DNA of 64,000 nucleotides from an uncultured Clostridia bacterium (GTDB lineage Bacteria; Bacillota; Clostridia; UBA1381). Of the stretch, positions 26,441-34,694 are shown piece after piece. The stretch lies in contig CAKSOE010000001.1 of assembly GCA_934476675.1 (NCBI GenBank), positions 248,001 through 312,000 of the forward strand, written 5' to 3'. The position numbers and the translations under genes were made by a program. Positions within the stretch are counted from its first letter, which is position 1. Each line of letters opens with the position of its first letter. The notes beneath the pieces are model-generated. The model was not told the DNA's origin, made no database searches, and was given only the letters and a program-made list of their open reading frames with translations.

Positions 26441-27202
26441 ATGTTTTTTGGTAATAATGCTGCTGTTAAAATAATTGATGTAATGCATCTTTCACGGAAT
26501 AAAAAGATATCGTTTACAACTTCAATGCGGAGTTTTTCTGTTCTCAGCTGCCGTAAAAAAGGTGAAACTGTTTTTTCAAAAGACGGAATTTATTATGAAG
26601 CAAATGATAAAAGCATTTCTTTAATTCCGCAGAATTTATCCTATGCACAAACAACGTCAAGTGAGGATTTAATAGTAATACATTTTGATATTTATGGAGA
26701 TATACCGAGTAATATAGATGTTTTTTACCCTGCGAATTTCGATGATTATGAGCTGCTGTTTAAAAAAATTCTTATCGAGTGGGAGGACAGAAATATAGGA
26801 TATGCGCTTAAATGCAATTCTACTCTTAATAAAATTCTGTGTATGATTGAAAAAGAAACATTTCGGCAAAATATGAACTATGATACGTCAATAGCGTCAA
26901 GGGCGGCAGCGATAATAGAAAAACGTTTTTCGGACAGCGATTTTTCTTTGTGTGAGATTTCCGAAAAACTGAAAATAAGCGATGCGTACCTTAGAATTAT
27001 TTTTAAAAATAAATACAATGTCACACTCAAAGAATACCAGACAAAGCTGAGACTTGAACGTGCCCGTCTGCTGCTGGAATCCCAATATTTTTCGATAAAG
27101 GATGTGGCGCGCAGCTGCGGATTTTCAAACGAAAAATACTTTTCCGCACTGTTTAAAAAACACTTCGGTATGTCACCGAAATCATATAAATATTCCGAAT
27201 AG
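26441..27202 (+). CDS. AraC-family transcriptional regulator
   Basis: The 253-residue protein has an N-terminal cupin-like sensing part (FSVLSCRKKGETVFSKDGIYYEANDKSISLIPQN). The C-terminal AraC double helix-turn-helix begins near residue 150: FSLCEISEKLKISDAYLRIIFKNKYNVTLKEYQTKLRLERARLLLESQYFSIKDVARSCGFSNEKYFSALFKKHFGMSPKSYK. The second helix-turn-helix is a textbook match. Start ATG 26441 follows AAGGGGGG. Regulators of this type next to sugar ABC genes usually activate them; the matching 16-bp site upstream of the transporter supports that. Confidence 0.92.
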   Translation: MFFGNNAAVKIIDVMHLSRNKKISFTTSMRSFSVLSCRKKGETVFSKDGIYYEANDKSISLIPQNLSYAQTTSSEDLIVIHFDIYGDIPSNIDVFYPANFDDYELLFKKILIEWEDRNIGYALKCNSTLNKILCMIEKETFRQNMNYDTSIASRAAAIIEKRFSDSDFSLCEISEKLKISDAYLRIIFKNKYNVTLKEYQTKLRLERARLLLESQYFSIKDVARSCGFSNEKYFSALFKKHFGMSPKSYKYSE

Positions 27203-27210
27203 GCGATGGT

Positions 27211-27321
27211 TTATCGTTTTTGCGTGTCGGTTTTTTTGCGTGCCTGTCCGGGTGCAAATCCGTAGATTTTTTTAAAAACACGATTGAAATATGTTACATC
27301 CGAATATCCGCATACAAATTC
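27211..27321 (-). pseudogene. Remnant of an AraC-family gene (C-terminal end only)
   Basis: On the minus strand the 36 codons ending at 27211 read EFVCGYSDVTYFNRVFKKIYGFAPGQARKK and a short tail. This is the closing helix-turn-helix of an AraC regulator. A stop codon lies directly in front and the rest of the gene is missing. It overlaps no other gene and has no ribosome site, so it is a scar of a lost regulator gene. The rest of the region up to about 27480 holds nothing I recognise. Confidence 0.7.
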
Positions 27322-27532
27322 TTACACCCGTATTCTTCATTAAAAATTTTACTAACGTATTTAAACTTATAATTTGCATTTTTTATCACCAATCGATTGT
27401 ATCACAATATTATAACTGACGCAATATCCGTTTATCAGTAAAAATTTGCATACATTTCATTTTACTGTGGTATCAGAGTTTACTTTGAAAATGTATAATA
27501 TATTATAAATAGCTTATTAGTTTTGGAAAGGA

Positions 27533-27700
27533 ATGAATGTCATACAGAACAAACGATAATTTATGCCAACCGTATGTACGCTCGGTCAGGCGGCAGGAGT
27601 AGGTGCTGCTGTTGCATACAGAAACAGATGCGATGTTGCCGATGCGGATATTAAGGAAATTCGGGAAATTCTCAGTAACAGCAATGCAGTAATTTCCTGA
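27533..27700 (+). pseudogene. Internally deleted FAD-dependent oxidoreductase gene
   Basis: A ribosome site (GAAAGGA) and ATG 27533 open a frame that reads MNVIQNKR, a stop codon, then MPTVCTLGQAAGVGAAVAYRNRCDV and on to TGA at 27700. The second part is the typical C-terminus of FAD_oxidored (PF12831-like) enzymes, in which GQAAGxAAA is a hallmark. The first eight residues suit the N-terminus of such a protein. Both ends are in the same frame, so an intact gene of roughly 400-500 codons seems to have lost its middle. Only the relic remains. Confidence 0.6.
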
Positions 27701-27793
27701 TTTGGTTTATAATGTAAAGAATACATAAAATTGTCTGTACAATTGGTTGAAAAAAAATATATTAAATATCTTTAATATTGCAATGTTACAGTG

Positions 27794-27809
27794 TATTTTG
27801 TATCGAAAA
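27794..27809 (-). promoter_or_regulatory. Candidate AraC operator, copy 2
   Basis: Read on the minus strand the sequence is TTTTCGATACAAAATA, identical over 16 bp to the site in the araC promoter. It lies 27 bp upstream of the -35 box of the transporter promoter, a position suitable for an activator. A further GATACAA (27843-27849) sits in the promoter spacer. Confidence 0.55.
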
Positions 27810-27835
27810 ACAAACTTTTCTCTTTTTTTTATGTA

Positions 27836-27864
27836 TTGCAAAGATACAAATGCTGTGGTAAAAT
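27836..27864 (+). promoter_or_regulatory. Promoter of the sugar-transport and glycan-degradation operon
   Basis: TTGCAA (27836-27841), a 17-bp spacer and TAAAAT (27859-27864), 98 bp before the binding-protein start. No further clear promoter or terminator is seen until after the phosphoesterase gene at 49 kb, apart from a hairpin at 42.5 kb. Confidence 0.65.
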
Positions 27865-27961
27865 GAGATAAAAAGAATGTGTTGTATAGCCTAAGATTGA
27901 GGCAAATTAAACAAAACAGAATGATTTTTGAAGAATTTAATAAAGAAAGGGATGTATTATT

Positions 27962-29362
27962 ATGAAAAAAACTTTTAAAACAATTGCAGCGTTGACGCTT
28001 GCCGTATCGACTGTGCTTGCAGCCTCCGGCTGCGGAAAAACAACAACCGATAAGGACGAGCAGGGAAGAACCGTAATTTCCGTCGGCGCATGGCCTCAAA
28101 ACGAGGGTAAGGCTCTTGACGCAATGAACCTCAGAAAAGATTTGTTTGAAAAGGATAATCCCGATGTTGCGGTTAAGGGGGATTCGTGGTCATTTTCGAT
28201 TGACACGTTTTATGCAAAGGCAGCCGGAGGTACTTTGCCGACGGTTTTCTCAACGAATTTTACCGAGCTTGCTCAGATTATAACGTCCGACTATTCTGCC
28301 GACCTGACCGAGACTCTCAAAAAACGCGGATATGACGGTAAATTTAATCCGACAATTCTTGATCTTGCGTCAAAGGACGGAAAAACATATTCATTTCCCG
28401 TAAATGCATACATACTCGGTCTTGGATATAATACGGAGCTTTTTGAAAAAGCCGGACTTATGGAAGCGGACGGAACGCCGAAACAGCCTAAAAACTGGGA
28501 CGAACTTGTAGATTTTGCTGTGCAAATCAAGAACAAAACAGGTGTTGCAGGCATCGTATTTCCGAGCGCCGGTAACCAAGGCGGCTGGATGTTTACTCCG
28601 GTTGCGTATTCATACGGCGTGGAATTTGAAAAGAAAGACGAAAACGGAAAGTGGACCGCAACGTTTAATACACCCGAATGTGTTGAGGCGCTGCAATGGA
28701 TTAAGGATTTGAAATGGAAACATAATGTTGTACCGGAGAACGTAACTGTTGATGCAGATAAATATTATGAACTGTTCTCGACGGGACAGGCTGCGATGAT
28801 GCTTGCTCCCGGTAATTTCAGCGATTATGTAATTCAGTACGGTATGACTCCGGATCAGCTTGGAATTATGGCATATCCGGCAGGCCCCAAGCGTCATGTG
28901 ACACTTGTCGGCGGTGAACTTAATTCTGTATCAAGCAAGTCAACTCCCGAACAGATTGACGCTGCTGTACGCTGGATTGAAACTAAATATAACTATTCCG
29001 CAACGGATACATTCAAACAAACAACAGAAAAGAGTATTGATAAAAAGCTTTCCGATAACGTGATTGTCGGTATTAAGGGAATGAGCGTATGGAACCAGGA
29101 TACGGAATCGGTTGAATACGAAAATGCTCTGATTGATGAAAAATGCAACATCAATCCAAACCATGTAAGACTTTACAATGATTTTGTCCAAAATCCGTGT
29201 GAACTTCAGGCGGAAGTGCCGGTTTGTGCGCAGGAGCTGTATAAAATTCTTGATAATTGTATATCAGCTGTATTTTCCGATAAGGATGCAGACTGTGCTG
29301 CTATTATAGAAAAAGCTTGCAAGGATTTCCAAATGGATTATCTTGACAACATTGATTATTGA
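27962..29362 (+). CDS. Sugar ABC transporter, extracellular solute-binding lipoprotein
   Basis: This is a 466-residue family-1 solute-binding protein. The lipoprotein signal ends LAASGCGKT, with the lipidated Cys at about residue 22. The body follows the MalE/UgpB fold: FEKDNPDVAVKGDSW, LPTVFSTNFTELAQI, SKDGKTYSFPVNAYILGLGYNTELFEKAGL, PKNWDELVDFAVQIK, GQAAMMLAPGNFSDYVIQ. It should capture an oligosaccharide outside the membrane for the two permeases encoded next. No ATPase gene is nearby; such systems commonly share an MsmK/UgpC-type ATPase encoded elsewhere. AGAAAGGG precedes the ATG. Confidence 0.95.
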   Translation: MKKTFKTIAALTLAVSTVLAASGCGKTTTDKDEQGRTVISVGAWPQNEGKALDAMNLRKDLFEKDNPDVAVKGDSWSFSIDTFYAKAAGGTLPTVFSTNFTELAQIITSDYSADLTETLKKRGYDGKFNPTILDLASKDGKTYSFPVNAYILGLGYNTELFEKAGLMEADGTPKQPKNWDELVDFAVQIKNKTGVAGIVFPSAGNQGGWMFTPVAYSYGVEFEKKDENGKWTATFNTPECVEALQWIKDLKWKHNVVPENVTVDADKYYELFSTGQAAMMLAPGNFSDYVIQYGMTPDQLGIMAYPAGPKRHVTLVGGELNSVSSKSTPEQIDAAVRWIETKYNYSATDTFKQTTEKSIDKKLSDNVIVGIKGMSVWNQDTESVEYENALIDEKCNINPNHVRLYNDFVQNPCELQAEVPVCAQELYKILDNCISAVFSDKDADCAAIIEKACKDFQMDYLDNIDY

Positions 29363-29377
29363 TAAGGAGTAGTTGAA

Positions 29378-30280
29378 ATGCCGCAAATTAAACGAACAAA
29401 AGGCAAGTGGAAAGAGCAATTGGCAGCATGGGCGCTGATAGCACCTTTGATTGTGATATTATACCTTGCGGTTTGGAGACCTACGGTCATAGGCGCTTTC
29501 TGGTCATTTTTTAAGATGAACGCATATAATCCGGGAAAATTTATAGGATTTGAAAATTACAGACTGGTTTTGTCAAATTCGCAGTTTTTGCCTACATTGA
29601 GGAATACCGTAATGTATGTGTTTTGGTCGCTTATAATCGGATTTATACCGCCGCTTGCGATTGCGATTATGGTAAATGAGATGGTTCATTTTAAAAGTCA
29701 GATGAGAGTACTTATTTATCTCCCTGCCGTAATACCCGGTATTGCAGCGATGCTTATTTGGAACAGAATGTACGATCCGAGCGTTTCGGGACTTTTAAAT
29801 ATGATTCTTCAAAAGCTGAGCTTAGGTACATACGGCTGGCTTGATAACCCGCATTTTACAATTATAGGTATAGTAATATATATGACATGGTCGGGTTTCC
29901 CCGGTGCGATGCTTCTTTATTATGCATCGCTCCAGGGTATATCGTCTGAATTGTATGAGGCGGCGCTTATAGACGGTGCAGGACCTATGAGAAGATGCTG
30001 GAATGTAACGCTGCCGCAAATGGCAGGGATTTTGCTGCTAAATCTTGTAAGACAGATAATAGGCGTATTTCAGGTACTGGAACAGCCGCTTGCCATGACG
30101 GACGGAGGACCTAACGGTGCATCGACATCACTTTCATATCAGCTGTACCTTTACGGATTTAAGAGCAGCGGCCAAAGAACGGGTCAGGCGATGGCTCTCG
30201 GTGTAATAATATTTTTGATTTTGATTGTATTAACGTGTTTTTATTTTTGGCTTAACAAAAAGGTAGAGAATAATAGCTAA
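29378..30280 (+). CDS. Sugar ABC transporter permease (MalF/UgpA type)
   Basis: The 300-residue protein has six membrane segments. The inner-membrane coupling motif is present near the C-terminus (YEAALIDGAGPMRRCWNVTLPQMAGILLLNLV), the EAA loop that contacts the ATPase. ENYRLVLSNSQFLPTLRNTVMYVFWS is typical of MalF/UgpA-like subunits. It pairs with the following permease. Confidence 0.95.
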   Translation: MPQIKRTKGKWKEQLAAWALIAPLIVILYLAVWRPTVIGAFWSFFKMNAYNPGKFIGFENYRLVLSNSQFLPTLRNTVMYVFWSLIIGFIPPLAIAIMVNEMVHFKSQMRVLIYLPAVIPGIAAMLIWNRMYDPSVSGLLNMILQKLSLGTYGWLDNPHFTIIGIVIYMTWSGFPGAMLLYYASLQGISSELYEAALIDGAGPMRRCWNVTLPQMAGILLLNLVRQIIGVFQVLEQPLAMTDGGPNGASTSLSYQLYLYGFKSSGQRTGQAMALGVIIFLILIVLTCFYFWLNKKVENNS

Positions 30281-30289
30281 GGGAGATAA

Positions 30290-31207
30290 ATGATGAAAAA
30301 ATTTAAAGAAAAAGCGCCCGGCATATTAAGCATGGCAGAACTTAAAACACCTTACGGAAAGTTTTTGTATTGGCTTTTCTTTACACTCCTCTCGATAGTG
30401 TGTATAACTTCTGTTGTACCTACAATATGGACTATTGTAACTGCATTTAAGCCGACTCAGGAAATACTCGGAAGTGAGGTTACATTCTTTCCGAAAGAAA
30501 TGAGCTTTGAAATATTTAAAACGAGAATAACGGAGTCGTGGGCGGCGCTTCATTTGGAAAACGCAATAATCAATACCATTGTTTTGTCAATCGGAGAGCT
30601 TTTTATGACGCTTGCCTTTGACGGACTGGGCGGATATGTTTTATCGAAGCTGAAACCGAAAGGAATAAAATTTGTATTTACTTTGGTAGTATGGACGATG
30701 ATGCTGCCGACGCAAATAAGAATGGTTCCGCTCTATATTTCCTGGCTGCATTATCCGTTTGCATATGATATTGGCGGCGTAAGCCTTATGAACACATATT
30801 GGCCTATGTGGATAAGCGCCGCAGCAAATACATTTAATGTAATACTTTTTAAAAACAGCTTTGATATGCTTTCAAATTCATATGTTGAAGCGGCAAAGCT
30901 TGACGGATGTACGAACATAGGAGTTTTGATGAGAATACTTTTTCCGCTTTCGATGCCGATTGTAATTTACGTTTCAATCATGCAGCTCAGCGGTTCGTGG
31001 GCAAACTTCTTTACCCCGATGCTTGTTTTGAACTCGGAAAAAAGCACTGTTCCCGTTAAACTTCTTCAGCTTAAAAGTAACACAAGCATTCAAATTAATA
31101 CATATTTTATGTGTATGGTTTTTGCATCATTGCCGACATTCTTAATTTTTGCCGTATTCCAAAAGCAAATTATGGGTGGTATAAATGTCGGAGGAGTGAA
31201 GCAATAA
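30290..31207 (+). CDS. Sugar ABC transporter permease (MalG/UgpE type)
   Basis: The 305-residue protein has six membrane segments. Its EAA loop is VEAAKLDGCTNIGVLMRILFPLSMPIVIYVSIMQLSGSWANFFTPMLV, clearly MalG-like. It begins with a cytosolic region, then a first helix (FTLLSIVCITSVVPTIWTIVTAFKPTQEILG). ATG 30290 follows AAGGGAG; a second ATG is directly behind. Confidence 0.95.
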   Translation: MMKKFKEKAPGILSMAELKTPYGKFLYWLFFTLLSIVCITSVVPTIWTIVTAFKPTQEILGSEVTFFPKEMSFEIFKTRITESWAALHLENAIINTIVLSIGELFMTLAFDGLGGYVLSKLKPKGIKFVFTLVVWTMMLPTQIRMVPLYISWLHYPFAYDIGGVSLMNTYWPMWISAAANTFNVILFKNSFDMLSNSYVEAAKLDGCTNIGVLMRILFPLSMPIVIYVSIMQLSGSWANFFTPMLVLNSEKSTVPVKLLQLKSNTSIQINTYFMCMVFASLPTFLIFAVFQKQIMGGINVGGVKQ

Positions 31208-31244
31208 TCGTTTCTATCATTTGCTTTGCGAAAGGAGTCAATAC

Positions 31245-34200
31245 ATGATTACATTCAAAAAACTAATATGCTGTCTGACTGTTTTGTCATTTATGGTAAG
31301 TACTTTGCCGGAGTGTTTGGCAAAAACGGAAGGTGAGAATATTGCTTATGCCGATTTTAACAAATCGAAGTTAAATATGCTCAGTGTAAAAATGGGCAGC
31401 GGAGAGGCGAATGTTGTTGAGCGCAGCGGCAGAAAAGGCTGGGAATTATCCGGCGCCGGCGGCGATATGCCGTCATCGGGAATTTATATTGAACTTGAGG
31501 ACTCCTTTGCCGGCGATTTGGCGGACGGAAATGTTTTTGATGTGGAAATCGATTATTTTGACGAGGGCAGTTCGCTTTTCAGCCTTTTATATAATTCATG
31601 GGACAAGGATTTATATTTTGCAGGCACGGTTTTTGCCGAAAGCCTGGGAGCGTTCGGCAAAAAAGCGAATCTCAACCAATGGAAAACAGCGTCGTTTCGC
31701 ATTCAAGACGGGAAATTTAAGGGAAATAAAGTTAATCCGGACATTATTGTAGCGGCGTGTGCTTCAAACAGAAATACTCTGCAAGAGGGTCAAATAAACG
31801 AGTTTGGTCAGGCATACAGCAATTATTATTTTAATACATATGCAAAAACAACCTCCGAAGACCCTATTGTTATAGGTGCAGTGAGAGTTAAAAAGGCGGA
31901 GAAAAAGAATCCGTTTGATGTAAAGATAAAATATGATTTTAACAACTACACGATATTTGATGATGAACCGATTAAATTAAGTTATAATATTAGAAATGTG
32001 CAAAACAGAGCATATACCGTAAATGCAAAGTACGAACTTATTGATAATCGTGACCGTGTGGTAAAAGCAGAGGAGGAAACATATGATATTGCTTCCGGTG
32101 AGAGCAAGGACATAATCTTTGATTTCGGACAAACGGACAGCTACGGTGAACTGAAATTCAAAGCAACATTCACGGGTGACGGAGCGGAAAATATTACGCA
32201 GATGCCGCTTTGTCACTGCCGCGAGGCAAAAGAGGCAAATAAAAGGCTCGGCGCAAATGTGCATTTTGAGGGTGCAAACAGGTATCCGCAGGATTTTGAC
32301 GGTGAATATGAGCTGATAAAAAGAGGAGGATATTCCTCTTGCCGTGATTCGCTGCGGTGGGGAGATTTGACATCGTCCGGTGTATCGGAACTGACACCGA
32401 TGCTTAAAAAGGAGATGGAATATCAGAAAAAATACGGTCTTGATTTGCTCGGCATTGCCGATATAGATCAAAACGTTACAGGCGACCAGTCGTCACCGGC
32501 CACTCTTGAAAAGTTTAAAAAACACTGCGCATGGCTTGCAAAAGAATATAAAGGTTTATGCAACTATTTTGAGGCTGATAATGAGTGGAATCTGCATATG
32601 GATTCAACAACAGAGAAAAAAGATTATATAAATCTTTTAAAGGCAACTTATGAAGGTTTAAAGCAGGGCGACCCGAATGCAAAATTAATGGGAGTCGATT
32701 GGGCCGGATTTATACCGAAGGATTTCAGAACGATATGCGAAACGGGCTGTCTCGATTATATGGACGCATTTTCATATCATGTTTACTTTTCAACAAGAGG
32801 TCCTGCCGATGCAGGTACGTTTACGCAGGGCGAATCGGTAAGAGAGCTTTTAAAGGAATTCGGTCATGGTGATATGCCGCTGTTTTTAACCGAAAACGGC
32901 TGGACAGACTGTTTTTCACAAGCGATTACTCTTGAAGACGAGGCGCAGTGGCACGCACAGCTTATTCTGCAAAACTCAGCCTGGAAAACCTTTGAAATGA
33001 TTTATCCGTATGAGTTTGCAAATTCGGGTGAGGAGAAAAAATATCAGGAAGCTTGTTTCGGCGTAGTGGAATCGCCGTATTCGACATATCCTTCAAAGCC
33101 GAAGCTGTCATATATAACTACCGCAATGGCAAATTGGGCGCTCGGCGGAACGGAGTTTGAAGAAGCTTTGGACGGTATGTCGGCAGGCTCGGAGTTTTAT
33201 GCTTATAAATACAAAAGAAAAAATGATGACGGACTTGGCAATAACATGATTGCACTCTGGACTACAAATGACAGAGAACAGCTCGGACTCGATTTGGGAA
33301 CGGATAGCTGCAAAATGTATGATATGTACGGTAACGAATGTGAGCTTAAAGCAACAAACGGAGTGTTTACATTTGCCCTTTCATACAGACCGATATATTT
33401 GATAGGAAATTTTGATAAAATTTCAAAAGCAGCGCCGCAGTTTGAGGTAACAAGTCTTACGCTCAGCGGTGCGACGGGAGATACCGTTATACAAAATATT
33501 CGGGCGGACGGTGCGGAAAATGCCAAAATCGTCCCGTATGATGAAAGAATCTTTAAAACGGCAGAGCATAGTGATATTAAAGACGGAAAATCAAGATTTG
33601 TCATTGAAACACCTGCTCAGAGTTTATTTAATACAAGATGTGAATATGACATTGTTAAGGATGAAAAAGTGTTGTATCACGGTGATATGAGAATTAATGG
33701 CGCCGATACGGTTTCTGTTAATGTAACGCATAAAATGGTTGATACAAAATCGCCAAACAGATGGCGGCTTGAAATTGCCGTTACAAATAATCGAAACAGT
33801 TCAAATGTAAGCGGTTCTCTTAAAATAAAAAATCCGCAAAAATTCGGAAGCTTGATGTCGGGTACGTTTACAGATCTTGCACCACAGGAAACAAAAATTT
33901 TTAAATTTTATATGCCTGAAATCGTATCAAAGGAAATGCTCCTGTTTGATATGGACGTTAATCTCTCAAACGGCGAAACATTAGGCTGCACGAAAAGACT
34001 TTTCTTTACGGTTGTACCGTATGCGGACAAAAAGCCTGTCGTGGACGGTATTGCGGAAGTTGGGGAATATAACAGCGATACATGGTTTGATATAAAAGCC
34101 GGAAACCCTACGGGGCAATATACAAAGCAAATGTATGAATCGCTTTACAACAGCGGCAAAATGCACTTGGGCGAGGGTGACTTGTCGGCAAAAGCGACAA

Positions 34201-34679
34201 TGAAATATGATGAAAAAAATATATGGTTTTTCATTGATGTAACTGATGATATATTCGTAAACAACAATACGGACTCAATGATTTGGAACGGTGACAGTAT
34301 TCAGATAGGTATAACCGATGAAAGCATTACAAGAGGCGGAAAATACTGTGAATTAACCGTTGCACTCACACCGGAAGGGCCGCAAATGTATCGTCATATG
34401 ACTAACAATAACGATAACCCCATAGGTCCCGTAACCAATTGTGACCTTGCAATAGTAAGAGATGCAAATCATATAAAATATGAAATTCGTTTGCCGTGGA
34501 GCGAGGTTCTTATAGATTCCTCGAATGTTAAAGCAGGCAATAAACCCAAATTTGCTTTTTTGATAAATGAAGACGACGGTCTGGGACGTAATTCATATAT
34601 GGAGTATTCTCAAAGTCTGGGTGCAATAGGTACATATAAAGATGTCAGCTTGTTCTCGGATATGATTTTGGCAAAATGA
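31245..34679 (+). CDS. Secreted clan GH-A glycoside hydrolase with CBM9-like C-terminus
   Basis: This 1144-residue protein has a signal peptide ending near CLAKT. Region 25-215 is a beta-sandwich with lectin-like features (YADFNKSKLNMLSVKMGSGEANVVE). Residues about 330-640 form a TIM barrel. The acid/base candidate E447 is in FEADNEWNLH, and the nucleophile candidate E550 is in PLFLTENGW, the NE...E layout of clan GH-A (GH39/GH5-like). After further beta domains, the last 190 residues are CBM9-like (PVVDGIAEVGEYNSDTWFDIK...WNGDSIQIGITDE). The substrate is unknown; xylan- or galactan-type polymers are possible. ATG 31245 follows AAAGGAG. Confidence 0.8.
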   Translation: MITFKKLICCLTVLSFMVSTLPECLAKTEGENIAYADFNKSKLNMLSVKMGSGEANVVERSGRKGWELSGAGGDMPSSGIYIELEDSFAGDLADGNVFDVEIDYFDEGSSLFSLLYNSWDKDLYFAGTVFAESLGAFGKKANLNQWKTASFRIQDGKFKGNKVNPDIIVAACASNRNTLQEGQINEFGQAYSNYYFNTYAKTTSEDPIVIGAVRVKKAEKKNPFDVKIKYDFNNYTIFDDEPIKLSYNIRNVQNRAYTVNAKYELIDNRDRVVKAEEETYDIASGESKDIIFDFGQTDSYGELKFKATFTGDGAENITQMPLCHCREAKEANKRLGANVHFEGANRYPQDFDGEYELIKRGGYSSCRDSLRWGDLTSSGVSELTPMLKKEMEYQKKYGLDLLGIADIDQNVTGDQSSPATLEKFKKHCAWLAKEYKGLCNYFEADNEWNLHMDSTTEKKDYINLLKATYEGLKQGDPNAKLMGVDWAGFIPKDFRTICETGCLDYMDAFSYHVYFSTRGPADAGTFTQGESVRELLKEFGHGDMPLFLTENGWTDCFSQAITLEDEAQWHAQLILQNSAWKTFEMIYPYEFANSGEEKKYQEACFGVVESPYSTYPSKPKLSYITTAMANWALGGTEFEEALDGMSAGSEFYAYKYKRKNDDGLGNNMIALWTTNDREQLGLDLGTDSCKMYDMYGNECELKATNGVFTFALSYRPIYLIGNFDKISKAAPQFEVTSLTLSGATGDTVIQNIRADGAENAKIVPYDERIFKTAEHSDIKDGKSRFVIETPAQSLFNTRCEYDIVKDEKVLYHGDMRINGADTVSVNVTHKMVDTKSPNRWRLEIAVTNNRNSSNVSGSLKIKNPQKFGSLMSGTFTDLAPQETKIFKFYMPEIVSKEMLLFDMDVNLSNGETLGCTKRLFFTVVPYADKKPVVDGIAEVGEYNSDTWFDIKAGNPTGQYTKQMYESLYNSGKMHLGEGDLSAKATMKYDEKNIWFFIDVTDDIFVNNNTDSMIWNGDSIQIGITDESITRGGKYCELTVALTPEGPQMYRHMTNNNDNPIGPVTNCDLAIVRDANHIKYEIRLPWSEVLIDSSNVKAGNKPKFAFLINEDDGLGRNSYMEYSQSLGAIGTYKDVSLFSDMILAK

Positions 34680-34694
34680 GAAAGGATCAGATAA

